From Symbiodinium natans (Eukaryota; Sar; Dinophyceae; Suessiales; Symbiodiniaceae): a stretch of DNA of 55,000 nt. The notes below the pieces were generated by a model. It saw only the letters and a program-made list of their open reading frames with translations. It had not been told where the DNA came from and did not search any database. This document shows, one piece after another, positions 11,045 through 20,920 of this stretch; the stretch's first letter is position 1, and each line of letters begins with the position of its first letter. The position numbers were made by a program, and so were the translations under genes. The DNA is taken from contig CAJNDS010002670.1 of the NCBI GenBank assembly GCA_905221605.1, positions 1 to 55,000 of the forward strand, in the 5' to 3' direction.

Positions 11045-12316
11045 CTGCGACCACTCGATGGGTTTAAGGTTTCGTGGGGTTTAGAGGCTTTAGGGTTTCA
11101 GGCGTTTGGTTGTTGGGGCTTAGGGTCTACGTAGGGCGCTTGGAGCTTGGGAGTTTCGTAGCGTGGGCGAAAGAAAAGGAGCTTCCTTGCAGCCTGCGCA
11201 TTCAGACTGTCAAAGCCTCGTTTCTGCTCTAGAACTTTCCAGTCAAATCCTGGGGCTCTATGCAGAAGCCCAGGAATTTCTGAGCACTCTTTCCCCTAAA
11301 CCCTGAACCTAAACCCTAAACCCTAAACCCCTGAACCCCTGAACCTTACGCAGTTTTCTTCGTGCGGCGCCAACCTGTTGGTGCTTTGGCACGGGTTTAC
11401 AAGCACCACAGGCTGAAAGGGTTTAGGGTCCAAGGTTTTACCCTAGTTTTTAGGGTTTAGGGTTTAGGGTTTAGGGCTTAGGGTTTAGGGTTTAGGGTGT
11501 AGGGTTTAGGACCCGAAACCAACCACCCCAAGACCTGACGGAACATCGAAAGATACAGCTGAAGAAAAAGTGTGTAGCGCTCAGGGCTGGGGTGTAAACC
11601 CTTGGACCGTTGAGGCTTTAGGGTACCCTGAACAGTATACACTCTGAGTCTAACTCTATAAGTCTATAAACACTGCACACCTGCCCCACAAACCCTAAAC
11701 CCTAAACCCAAAATCCCAGAAACCCCGATATCCCCCAGGGCCGCGACACTGTCGGAAGGACGCGTGGGATGGTGTGGGCCTTCCTTGGAGACGAAAACGA
11801 GACCAAAGGTTTGGGGCTTAGGGCTTAGGGTTTAAGGCTCAGTCCTGGGGAGTTTTTGCTTTTGGATACATGTTTGTTAGGCTATTTGATAGGGCTTAGA
11901 ATTTAGGGTGTGAGGCTTTGGTCGTCAGGATTTGCTTGAATTATTCTGGGGCAGTAGTAACGGACTCCCCAAGAGGAGACTCAAATGCCGGCAGCTACGC
12001 GTTCTGCCGCCAACCTCTAGATGGACTAGTGGTACTTACACATGTAGCAAGAGGGGTTTCATCGATCGCCGGTACAGGCTCTACGGATCGGCATGAAACT
12101 GCAAAGCTCCCAAGTGGAGGCGATCAAGAGGATTTTTTTGGGGTTTGGGGTTGAGAGTGTCTCTACAGTTCTTCCTCAACTGTCGGGAAAGCATCAGTGG
12201 CCCAAGGCTCTGGGATTCAGGGTTTACAGGCATACGAGCTTCCGAAACCGAAGGGGAGAGGCTCGGGGCATCCGAAGGTGATGACTTTAATCAAAAACAA
12301 AACTTATGGCTTAGGG

Positions 12317-12400
12317 TTGGGATGTTCCCCCTTATACTAGCAATCCTTAGTAGGGATTATAGTATCCCCTTTTAGAATGCCGATTAAGGACTGGTGGTAT
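12317..12400. repeat. MITE-like palindrome family 1, copy A (decayed right end)
   Basis: Begins TTGGGATGTTCCCCCTT and has the inner arms ATCCTTAGTAGGGATTATAG and ATTAAGGACT. The right terminal repeat GGAACATCCCAA is lost. Same family as 16363-16467, 37970-38069 and 48654-48760. Confidence 0.6.
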
Positions 12401-12556
12401 GAATTCGAAGTTTTACAGGGTGTTGGGTTCAGATGCACCAGCGTGCTAAGGCCGCATTCAATACATCCCAGAGAATCAGAAACCGCCGAAGGGCAGTCCA
12501 AATTACCCAGACCCCAGACTCCCCAGACTCAGAGCCCTGGTGCCCGAAACTTACAC

Positions 12557-12806
12557 CAACCCTAAACCCTAAACCGTAAACCCTAAACCCTAAACCCTAA
12601 AGCCTAAAGCCTAAACCCTAAACCCTAAACCCTAAACCCTAAACCCTAAACCCTAAACCCTAAACCCTAAACCCTAAACCCTAAACCCATAAACCCTAAA
12701 CCCTAAACCCTAAACCCTAAACCCTAAACCCTAAACCCTAAACCCTAAACCCTAAACCCTAAACCCTAAACCCTAAACCCTAAACCCTAACCCTAAACCC
12801 TAAACT
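12557..12806. repeat. long CCCTAAA array
   Basis: About 250 bp of nearly perfect CCCTAAA heptamers with occasional single-base variants, directly left of the exon at 12827-12879. If the gene model is right this lies inside an intron rather than at a chromosome end. Confidence 0.95.
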
Positions 12807-12826
12807 CCCCGCCCCCAAACAAAAAC

Positions 12827-12879
12827 GAAGTGAGCTGCTCTGGCCGCTTGGGACACCATCGCTTCAGGAACTGCTCGGA
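12827..12879 (-). CDS. probable exon SEQFLKRWCPKRPEQLT, unidentified gene
   Basis: 17 codons plus two nucleotides, acceptor GGGCCAG and a GT donor. A second open frame with a different acceptor (ISSLEFGPVRAVPEAMV) also exists; the given frame is preferred because it joins in phase to the following exon. Confidence 0.55.
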
Positions 12880-13269
12880 CTGGCCCAAATTCGAGGGATG
12901 AGATGCTGAGGGGTTTAGGGCATAGGGGGGTGTTAAGGGGGTTTAGGGTTTAGGGGTTTTTTGGGGGTTCAGGGTTGAGGGGTTTTTGTTAGGGGTTTAG
13001 GGCGTAGGGGTTTCTTAGGGGTTTCGGGTTTAGGGGTTTTTGAGGGGGTTGGGGTTTAGGGGCTTTTTAGTGGTTTCGGGCTTCGGGTTTAGGGGTTTCG
13101 GGTGTAGGGTCTCGGGTTTCGGGGTTTAGGGTTTAGTTTAGGGTTTTGGGGGGATTTTAGGGGTTTAGGGGTTGGGGGCTTAGGGGTTTTTAGGGGTTCA
13201 GGGTTTAATGGTTTTTTAGGGGTTTAGGGGTTTGGATTTAGGGGTTAGGGGTTTAGGGTTTCGAGTTTA

Positions 13270-13465
13270 AGGGTTTCGGGGCTAGGGTTTCGGGTTTAGG
13301 GTTTAGGGGTTAGGGTTTAGGGTTTAGCGTTTAGGGTTTAGGGTTTAGGGTTTAGGGTTTAGGGTTTAGGGTTTAGGGTTTAGGGTTTAGGGTTTAGGGT
13401 TTAGGGGGTTTAGGGTTTAGGGTTTAGGGTTTAGGGGGTTTAGGGTTTAGGGTTTAGGGTTTAGG
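13270..13465. repeat. TTTAGGG array
   Basis: Perfect heptamers interrupted by a few TTTAGGGGG variants. About 300 bp to its left (12905-13270) is a decayed G-rich version with long runs of TTTAGGGG and GTTTCGGG. Confidence 0.9.
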
Positions 13466-13493
13466 GCAGCTTTCAGCACCTTAGGGGCTTGGC

Positions 13494-13511
13494 GTTGTTG
13501 GGATCATTTGC
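13494..13511 (-). CDS. possible 18-nt microexon ANDPNN
   Basis: AG|GCA AAT GAT CCC AAC AAC|GC in phase 0 would bridge the exons at 14384-14428 and 12827-12879. Phase and splice signals fit, but the exon is too short to be convincing by itself. Confidence 0.3.
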
Positions 13512-13555
13512 CTTTCGGAGGTGAGGGCCTGGCCCGAAGGGAGGCTTCCTAAACA

Positions 13556-13680
13556 CTAAACCCTAAACCCTAAACCCTAAACCCTAAACCCTAAACCCTA
13601 AACCCTAAACCCTAAACCCTAAACCCTAAACCCGAAACCCTAAACCCTAAACCCTAAGCCCTAGCCCTAGACCCTAAACC
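13556..13680. repeat. CCCTAAA array
   Basis: Heptamers in the orientation opposite to the array at 13270-13465. The two arrays flank the island at 13470-13555, giving an inverted-repeat arrangement. Confidence 0.9.
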
Positions 13681-13959
13681 CTGGTTGGGGTTGAGAGTTC
13701 GTGGGACCCACACGCCGATCCCAAAAAAGGCCTCCCGCCAACGCCGCCGCAAACAGGAGGGGCGCCCCCACCCGGCGCACCCCCACCCGGCGCACGACTT
13801 TACACGACCGGCTTTAAACCCTACAGGCCTCGAGCTCAAAGCCGCGAAACCTTAATGCCTTAACACCCAAGCCGCAACCTTAAAATGGCGAAAAGTGCTT
13901 TAGAACCCAGCTGCAACCACGCCACTGGGACCCCCAGCCACGCCGAGGGAAAGGTTATC

Positions 13960-14110
13960 CACCCATAGGCCGTCATGTCAGGCTGATGCTCATGAGGCGA
14001 GCCCCCGAGCCCCGAAACCAAGGCTGCTGATGCTCATGATGTGTAGCCCGGGTCCCAGACTGGGGCCGTTGATTCTGCTGATGCGCGACCGACTAAGACC
14101 CTGAACCTTT
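13960..14110. repeat. copies of the dispersed TGATGCTCATGATG motif
   Basis: The motif GCTGATGCTCATGA occurs twice, with a degenerate CTGATGCGCGACC copy. The same motif recurs around 50,100-50,770 on both strands. A dispersed short repeat of unknown function. Confidence 0.6.
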
Positions 14111-14383
14111 AGGGCTTAGGGGTTCAGGGTTTAGGGTGTCGGGTTCAGGGATTAAGGACCCTGGTTTAGGGCTGCAGACCACGTGGGTTTCGGGCTGCGT
14201 ATAAGCTGGCCACCTTCTTTTTTGGTAGGGGGGGTTGCTCTGAATTCGAAACCCCTTTTGAGGGGATCTTACCCTAAACCCTGAACCCTGAACCCTAAAA
14301 CCAAAAACCCAAAACCCTAAACCCTAAGCCCTAAACCCTAGACCCTAAACCCGAAACCCTAAAACTCCTGAACCCCTCCCAGC

Positions 14384-14428
14384 CTGGATCACGAGATCGG
14401 GCGAGAACTTCAGCTTCATCTGGGGCGC
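14384..14428 (-). CDS. probable exon APQMKLKFSPDLVIQ, unidentified gene
   Basis: Acceptor GTGAAG before GCG, 15 codons and a GC donor after CAG. Phase 0 at both ends and in phase with the exon at 14588-14626 (DEQQDE-APQMKLKF). Confidence 0.65.
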
Positions 14429-14587
14429 CTTCACACCCCCTCAAACCCCCTGCACAATGTTCCGATTGTATTGGGGGTGGGGGGGTCACGTTATTGGTCA
14501 GGGTCCTAAACCCTAAACCCTAAACCCCTAAACATCCTCCCCAAGCCCTACGACCAGTTGGGTTGGGGCCCTCGGCCCTCGATTTGC

Positions 14588-14626
14588 CTCGTCTTGCTGC
14601 TCGTCGTCTTCCTTGAACTTCTTCTC
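14588..14626 (-). CDS. probable exon EKKFKEDDEQQDE, unidentified gene
   Basis: Acceptor AAGAG before GAG, 13 codons and a GC donor after GAG. It joins the exon at 15187-15258 in phase 0 (VKER-EKKFKEDDE). The charged sequence resembles an Hsp70 C-terminal segment, but the following exon does not continue an Hsp70. Confidence 0.65.
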
Positions 14627-15186
14627 CTCTTCTTAAAATCTGGGATGGCAACTGCTGGAACCCTCAAAACCCTAAATCCCCTAAACCCCGCAAAACTACA
14701 CGCCCGAAATTCCCGAAACCCCCTAAACCCCCTACAAACCCCCTAAACCCTCTACAAACCCCCTAAACCCACTAAACTAAACCCACTAAACCCCCCAAAC
14801 CCCCCAATCCCCCGAAACCCCCGAAACCCCCTAAACTCTGTGGAGCTTGGTATTGGGATTTTGGGTTTAGGAACCTTTGTTCTCCAATGACCAGGGAATG
14901 TAAAAGGGCTTCGGGTTCACTCAAGAAGGTTTCGGGCTTCTTAAGTGCAATGAGCCCTTTCAAAAGGGTTTGGGGTTTAGAGTCTACAGGGTATAAGGCT
15001 CAGGGCCCAGGGCTTAGGGCTTCGGGCTTAGGGCTTAGGGTTTCGGGCTTGGGGCTGAGGGCTCAGGGCTCAGGGCTTAGGGTGTAGGGTTTAGGGCTGA
15101 AGATGGGTTTCGGGTTCCCTTGTTGTTCTGTTTCAAGAGGCTCATACCAAAGGGGGGGCGTGGGGGTGGTGTCCTAGTGAACTGGC

Positions 15187-15258
15187 CCGCTCCTTGACTG
15201 CTGACTCCTCTTGCTTCTTGATGTCCGCTTCGATGTCCGAAGCTCTGGGGAACTGCTC
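15187..15258 (-). CDS. probable exon EQFPRASDIEADIKKQEESA, unidentified gene
   Basis: 24 codons between acceptor TGTCAG (followed by G) and a GC donor after CGG. In phase 0 with the exon at 15345-15398, giving SEKLQ-EQFPRASDIEADI. Highly charged, probably helical or coiled coil. Confidence 0.7.
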
Positions 15259-15344
15259 CTGACATCCAGCCGAGAATAAACCCTAAACCCTAAACCCGAA
15301 ACCCTAAACCCTAAGCCCTAAACCCGAAACCTTAAACCCGTGGC

Positions 15345-15398
15345 CTGGAGCTTTTCTGACATCTTGAGCATCTGCTCCTGGCGCGTTGGGGCAGCGAG
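15345..15398 (-). CDS. probable exon LAAPTRQEQMLKMSEKLQ, unidentified gene
   Basis: 18 codons, acceptor CTGAAG and a GC donor after CAG. A second acceptor (GCGCCAG before GAG) would shorten it by seven codons. Leads into the charged exons to its left. Family not recognised. Confidence 0.7.
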
Positions 15399-16178
15399 CT
15401 TCAGGAAAGGTCAGCGCGCAAGCTGCAGCACAGAACTTGCACTGATTCTTTCGGTCTAGCTCTCAATAAAAAGTGAGGGAAATAGGTGCCTTAACCCATA
15501 GGCCTTCAAGCGACGATATCAAGGGTACTGACTTCCCGAAACCCTAAACTCTAGACCCTAAACCAGCTCCCTGCTAAGAACCAAACCTTTCGTCTGCTGG
15601 CACTGTGAGGCTTCGGTTCAAAGTGGCGAGCGGCACCCTCGACGCGTCACACCATTTCACACAACCCCCCTAAACCCCAAACCCTAAACCCTACACCCTA
15701 AACCCTAAACCCCAAACCCTAAACCCAAAAATGCTCAGAAGCTTAGGCCCATGAGCCCATCCATGATCAAGACAGCCGGAGGATTGAGTCGAGCTGCGAA
15801 ACCGGATGCTGCAGGGCATGCCTCTGTAGACAACACGGAACCACAAAGCAGAAACCCGAAAAAGAACGATCATAATACTAATCGACTAATGGGTCAGAAT
15901 ACGAATAATAAGTAAAAAGCATGAGTAGCCGTGGAAAGTAACAACAGCAAACGTAGGTATGACACGTGCGCCTCAACCTCAACCCCCTGGACGACCTAAA
16001 CCCTAACCTAACTAAAGACGTTCTGAGACGACAGTGCGTGCTCGGGAAGCCGCGAGCTTCAGCTCAATCAGAATGACAGTCAGAGTTGCGAAGATGAAGA
16101 TGTGGTGTAGGGTTCAGGGCTGAGTGAGAAGGCAACCAAAAGAGTAAGAATGAGAATGAGACTAAGAATCCAAAAACA

Positions 16179-16239
16179 CTAACAGTCCGTCATAGGGATT
16201 CTACACCCCCTATAAGAATCCCTACGAAGGACTGTTAGT
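16179..16239. repeat. short palindrome sharing the core of MITE family 1
   Basis: CTAACAGTCCGTC ... GAAGGACTGTTAG with inner AGGGATTC and GAATCCCT. It matches the inner arms of the copy at 37970-38069 but lacks the outer GGGATGTTCC ends. Confidence 0.65.
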
Positions 16240-16362
16240 AGAAGGAGAGGAAGAGGAAGCAGAACCAGAGGAGCATGACAAGCGCAGGCCGGCCCACCAG
16301 CGGATGGTCGTCAGCTACCAAGGTCAAGCCTGTTCAAGTCATCCACGCGTCTGGGATCTAAG

Positions 16363-16467
16363 TTGGGATGTTCCTCCTTACTTGTACTAAGAGTCTTTAA
16401 TAGGGATTCCAGTAAGGGATTCTATAGTCCCTATTAAGGACTGTGTGCTTTAGGTGGAACATTCCAA
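16363..16467. repeat. MITE-like palindrome family 1, copy B
   Basis: Ends TTGGGATGTTCC and GGAACATTCCAA enclose arms around GTACTAAGAGTCTTTAATAG and CTATTAAGGACTGTG. About 105 bp. Confidence 0.75.
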
Positions 16468-17155
16468 GGTTTTCGGTTATTGTGAGAATCTCCCTTAGAG
16501 CCCCTTCAGATCCGTATGAAGAGCCCTAAAACAGAAACCTTAGTGTTGCTTAATCCCCTGGACCCTAGAAACCTTAAACCCTAAACCCTGAACCTCAAAC
16601 TCACAGAGACCTTAAACCTCAAGCCATAAGCCATATCCCTCAACCGCCTTGGCTTGTACCCAGCTTGGAGGCTGTGGCTTGAGAGCCGTTGCTAGGGGTT
16701 AGGGGTTCGGGTTTAGGGTTTGGGGCTTGGGGCTTGGGGTTGAAGGCTTGAGGGTATGAGCCCAAGTAAGCATCGAAGCAGCTCTGCTATGAAGAAAAGG
16801 ACAGACAACAAGAAAAAAGAGAAAGCTACAAGGCCCGCAAGAAACATGAAAGGCCCATCCTGCTAAAGCCTCCAACAAGCCCAGAAGAAAACTTCAAGAA
16901 CCCTTCCCCAACCCCCCCCCCCCCCCCAAAAAAAAAAAAAAGAAGCCACTATAGACCCGAACTCCATCAAAACCCGACATGGGGGGTTTGCGTTAACAAG
17001 GGACCCAATAATAAGAAGGCACCCCCAATATCGTGAACCCCCACATCCGAAGACTCCCCGCTAAATCCTAAACCCTAAACCCTAAACCCTAAACCCTAAA
17101 CCCTAAACCCTAAACCCTAAACCCTAAACCCTAAACCCTAACCCTGAAGAAGCGC

Positions 17156-17247
17156 CTGGGAAAGCGTAGGCGTTGCCGAAGAGCATCTCCGAGAGGTCGA
17201 ACTGCGGGAAGAGGCTGTCGGCATCCGCGTCTCGGCCGCGCGCGCAG
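17156..17247 (-). CDS. probable exon containing RGRDADADSLFPQFDLSEML, unidentified gene
   Basis: Acceptor CCCCGAG, one leading C, 30 codons and a GC donor (earlier GC donors after AAC or TAC are possible). The leading C completes GA|C from the exon at 17386-17463, giving TQDWDM-D-CARGRDADADSLF. Strong GC3 coding bias. Family not recognised. Confidence 0.7.
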
Positions 17248-17385
17248 CTCGGGGAGTGTTTGTGGGTTTAGGGTTTTGGCGTTTAGGGTTTATAGGGGCT
17301 TTAGGGTTTCGGGTTTAGGGTTTAGGGTTTAGGGTTTAGGGTTTAGGGTTTAGGGTTTAGGGCTCAGGCTTTAGGGCTCTAGGGC

Positions 17386-17463
17386 TCCATGTCCCAATCC
17401 TGGGTGCCAGTGGACTTGCTGTAAATCTTCTTCTTCTTCATCTTCTTCTTCTTCTGACCTTCA
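17386..17463 (-). CDS. probable exon EGQKKKKMKKKKIYSKSTGT, unidentified gene
   Basis: Acceptor GTGCAG, 25 codons with a lysine-rich stretch (possible nuclear signal) and a GC donor after ATG GA. It joins the exon at 17596-17660 through a split GC|T codon. Confidence 0.65.
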
Positions 17464-17595
17464 CTGCACACGACACAACACCCTAAACCCTAAACCCGAA
17501 ACCCTAGACCCTAAACCCTAAACCCTAACCCCTAAACCCTAAACCCTAAACCCTAAAAGGGAGCCCCTGCACCTGACCTAGATGAGCACACACAC

Positions 17596-17660
17596 GCACA
17601 AGTCTCCCCCGTGGTTGCAAAGAATTCAGTCGGGACTACCGTGCGCAAGGTCCGGGGGAG
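17596..17660 (-). CDS. probable exon LPRTLRTVVPTEFFATTGET, unidentified gene
   Basis: Acceptor CCGCAG, 21 codons plus two nucleotides, GT donor. Phase-compatible with the lysine-rich exon to its left. The link to the exon at 18654-18732 is not resolved, because that one ends in phase 1 and this begins in phase 0. Confidence 0.5.
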
Positions 17661-18653
17661 CTGCGGGTCTGTAGGATTAAGGGTTTAAGGGTTTTAGGGT
17701 TTAGGGTATAGGGTTTAGGGTTCAGGGTTCAGGGTTTGGAGTTTGGGGTTTGGAGTTTGGGGTTTGGGGTTTGGGGATTGGGGTTTCGGCTCTTTAAAAC
17801 TAGTTCGGGATGACGGCCTTGGCTGCTTCAGGCCTCTGGAACTTTCAGGCATCTTGTCAAGGGGATTGCTGCAGGCAATAGATTCCTTTTCCCGGGTGCC
17901 GCGCCCGGCTTGCAAAACTCCTGGCGGGCGCTGGGCCCAAACCCTCAACCCTAAACCCTAAACCACCCTACCACCCCTAAACCCTCAACCCTAAACCCTA
18001 AACCCTAAACCCCAAACCCTAAACCCTCCTAAACCCTCAACCCTAAACCCTAAACCACCCTGAACCCTCAACCCCTAAACCCTAAACAGCCCTAAACCCT
18101 AAACAGCCCAAGCTCTTAAACTCGATTTTTCAGCGACTGGGAGTGAGGGGATGAGGGCATCGAGGTGAACCCTGAAACCCAGACCCCAAACACCACTCAA
18201 AACCCGAAAAACAACAAACGAAACCTAACACCAACACTTTAACGCCTTCAAGCCTAACCCCCCCAACCCCCCAGGCTCTCCAAAGCCCTCCCTAAACCCC
18301 AAACTTTCGTAAGCCTTAACACCCTCAACCCCAAACTCTCTAAACGCCCAACCCTCGCAAAAAACCCTTAACCCTAAACCTAAACCCTCAAACTAACCCC
18401 AAACCCTAAACCCTAAGCACCCTCGAATGCGCCTTAAATGCTAGAAACCCTGCGAAGGCCTTCTGGGCTACCCCCAAGCCCGAGAAGCCAGCGTGACGGA
18501 GACCCCCCTAAACCCTAGACCCTAAACCTTAAACCCGAAACCCGAAACCCCAAACCCCAAACCCTGAACCCTAAACCCTCAACCCTCAACCCTCTAAGCC
18601 CTAAGCCCTAAGCCCTAAGCCCTAAACCCTAACCCTAAACCCTAACCCTAAAC

Positions 18654-18732
18654 CGAGCAGGTCCTTGGCGAAGTCGTCGTCCCCCTGGTCCGCGACGCAG
18701 CCGAGAAGCTCAAGCGACTGCGCCACGCGTGG
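18654..18732 (-). CDS. probable exon VAQSLELLGCVADQGDDDFA, unidentified gene
   Basis: 26 open codons after acceptor AAGAG, ending CTG CTC G before a GT donor that opens a CCCTAAA-type array. Strongly coding in composition. An opposite-strand frame (EQVLGEVVVPLVRDAAEK) is also open, but the minus strand fits the other exons. Confidence 0.6.
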
Positions 18733-20349
18733 CTCTTGGGGTTTAGAGTTTAGGGTCTATAGGGTTTTGGGTTTAGGGTTTAGAGGTTCAGGGTTTAGGG
18801 TTTAGGGTTTGGGGTTTAGGGTTTAGGGTTTGGGGTTTAGGGTTTAGGGTTTAGGGTTTGGGGTTTACGGGCTAGGGTTCAGGGTGTGGGGTTTGAGCCC
18901 AAGTTCCAGGAATTCGGTTTAGGCCATACGGTGGGTCTCAAAGGATGCCTTTTTTTGCACAGCTATACTCAACCCTAAACCCTAAACCCTAAACCCGAAA
19001 CCCTAAACCCTAAACCCTAAACCGCTGGACTCCCGTCTGCTCTTCCCCCCTTGCCCAGGCCCTAGACCTGCTCACCCCCCCCCCCCCCCCAGCCCGCAAT
19101 CAACGGAGTCTTTAACCCTAAACCCTAAACCCTAAACTTACCATTGATTCCATCGCTTATTCCGTAAGCTTCATATGGGCACATAGGGGTGGGTCCCCTT
19201 ATATACCCCAAATACAATAGAATAGAATCCCCTTAACGGACCCCCAAAAGTACCCCGTACGTTGGGAAACCCCAAAATCGCAGACGCCCTTTGGTGCATC
19301 TGAGGCACATAGGAGCGGATGGACCTTCAGCGGTGGAAGGCAACAGGGGCGTTGAGGAGTCTGGGGGCTTAGGGTTTCGGGTTTAGGGTTTAGGGTTTCG
19401 GGTTTAGGGTTTCGGGTTTAGGGTTTTTAGGGTTTAGGGTTTAGGGTTTAGGGTTTAGAGTTTAGGGTTTAGGTTGGGGCTTTTCGGGCTAAGCCCACCC
19501 AGGCACTGCATCTAATCCGTGGACCTGTACCTTGCATTGAACAAATGCTATGATTCTGCTAGTTTCGGATTGCGATTGTGATAAGCGTCATTTGTGCTCT
19601 GACTGTGCTGATGATGAACATGTCGATTCTTGCTGCGAAAAAATCTCAGCGGCTCTTCTTAGGGAGTCTGGGCCTAAGGTTCCTTACGTACAGCGCCTAA
19701 TTCCTTTAAGAACTACTAAGGTCTTGCGATTCTGCTTGGGGCGGACGTAGGGTTGCAGAGGGTCCCTTAAAAGTCGTATCCCTTGCGAGCATTGTGCCCT
19801 CATTGAAGCGAATCAAAGGGACGCCAAACCCGAGAACGGCCCTGCACTTAAGCCCCCCATCTCAACCCTAAAACCCTGACAAAAACCTAGAACCCTAAAA
19901 CCCTGAAACCCTAGAGCCCTAGATCCTAGAACCCTAAAACTCTAGAGCCCTAGAAACCTAAAATCCTAGAGCCATATAGCCCTAGAGCCGTTAAACTCCC
20001 AAAACCCTAAAGCCCTGCAACCCTAAAGCCTAAAGCCCCTAAACCCCAAAACCCTACAAGCCCGCAACCTCAAAAACTTACAACCCTCAAACCCTACAAC
20101 CCTGCAAGCCTACAACCCGAAAAACCTGCAACCCTCCCTAAAACCCTGATACCCTAAACACGGAAACCCTAAACCCCTCAAAGAGCATTAACCCCAAGGG
20201 CTTAGGGTTTAGGGTTTAGGGTTTGGGGTTTAGGGTTTAGGGTTTAGGGTGTAGGGTTTAGTGTTTAGGGTTCAGGGTTTAGGGTTAGGGTTTGGTGCTT
20301 AGGGTTTAAGGTTTCGGAATCGATGGAGTTCGTCGCTTGGCTTCCCCGC
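18733..20349. other. intron-like stretch with repeat arrays
   Basis: TTTAGGG arrays (18740-18890, 19370-19470), decayed CCCTAAA-like sequence (19860-20190), a C homopolymer at 19078 and unique sequence at 19480-19800 with a 66-codon plus-strand ORF I cannot support. Contains one small exon candidate (19342-19360). Confidence 0.4.
19342..19360 (-). CDS. possible short exon LLNAPV
   Basis: The leading A completes the split codon GC|A from the exon at 20350-20410, giving LSELHH-A-LLNAPV before a GC donor. The frame stays open to 19330, so the end is uncertain. Confidence 0.4.
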
Positions 20350-20410
20350 GCATGGTGCAGTTCGGACAGGTCGGCGAACTTGATCTCTGGCGTGACCTGG
20401 TTGAGCTGTA
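20350..20410 (-). CDS. probable exon QLNQVTPEIKFADLSELHH, unidentified gene
   Basis: Acceptor CCCAG, two nucleotides completing A|TA from the exon at 20872-20920, 19 codons and a GC donor. Joined reading: APTP-I-QLNQVTPEIKFADL. Clearly coding; family not recognised. Confidence 0.7.
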
Positions 20411-20871
20411 CTGGGCTTAGGTTTTATAGGTTTAGGGTTTAGGGTTTAGGGTTTCGGGTTTAGGGTTCAGGGTTTCGGGTTTAGGGCTTGAATCATCTCG
20501 CCTGGCTCACACGACCCTGACTCTTACCCCCTCATTGTTGCGGCTGAAACAACCCGACGCCCTAAACCCTAAACCCTAAACCCTAAACCCTAAGCCCTAA
20601 ACCCTAAACCCTAAACCCCGAAACCAAACCCTGGACCCACAGACACACCAAAACCCGAGCTTTGAACCTTCAGCTGTTTGAACTCTTGGCTCTTCTGACG
20701 TTCGCCTTCTCAGTCCTGAACCTGCTAAGCCCTGAACCGCTAGAAGCTCCAAACCCTAAACCCTAAACCCTAAGCCCTAGACCCTAAACCCTGAACCCTG
20801 AACCCTAAACCCTAAACCCTACACTCTAAACCCTAAACCCTAAATCAAATCCTGAAAGCCTCAACCCCCGC

Positions 20872-20920
20872 TCGGCGTCGGGGCCATATTTTTCTTGAAG
20901 CCGTCCTTGAGCTTCCCGTC
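20872..20920 (-). CDS. probable exon DGKLKDGFKKNMAPTP, unidentified gene
   Basis: Acceptor CCGAGAG followed by G, 16 codons plus one nucleotide, GC donor. Right-most exon found for the unidentified minus-strand gene; its start was not located. Confidence 0.6.

Larger units (their letters stand above)
11045..12826. other. intronic or intergenic stretch, no gene seen
   Basis: Unique sequence at 11130-11290, 11520-11640 and 11900-12550 with scattered TTTAGGG units, one decayed MITE copy (12317-12400) and a large CCCTAAA array (12557-12806). Plus-strand ORFs near 11918-12375 overlap in different frames and I find no support for them. Confidence 0.4.
15399..17155. other. stretch without recognised gene
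   Basis: Low-density telomere-like units, AT-richer unique sequence at 15880-16170, a palindrome (16179-16239), a MITE copy (16363-16467), a C-then-A homopolymer at 16913-16942 and a CCCTAAA array at about 17070-17145. Presumed intron of the unidentified minus-strand gene. Confidence 0.4.

Noticed and set aside
14588-14626. Hsp70 C-terminal exon
   Set aside because: EKKFKEDDE looks like Hsp70, but the neighbouring exons in phase do not continue an Hsp70 sequence.
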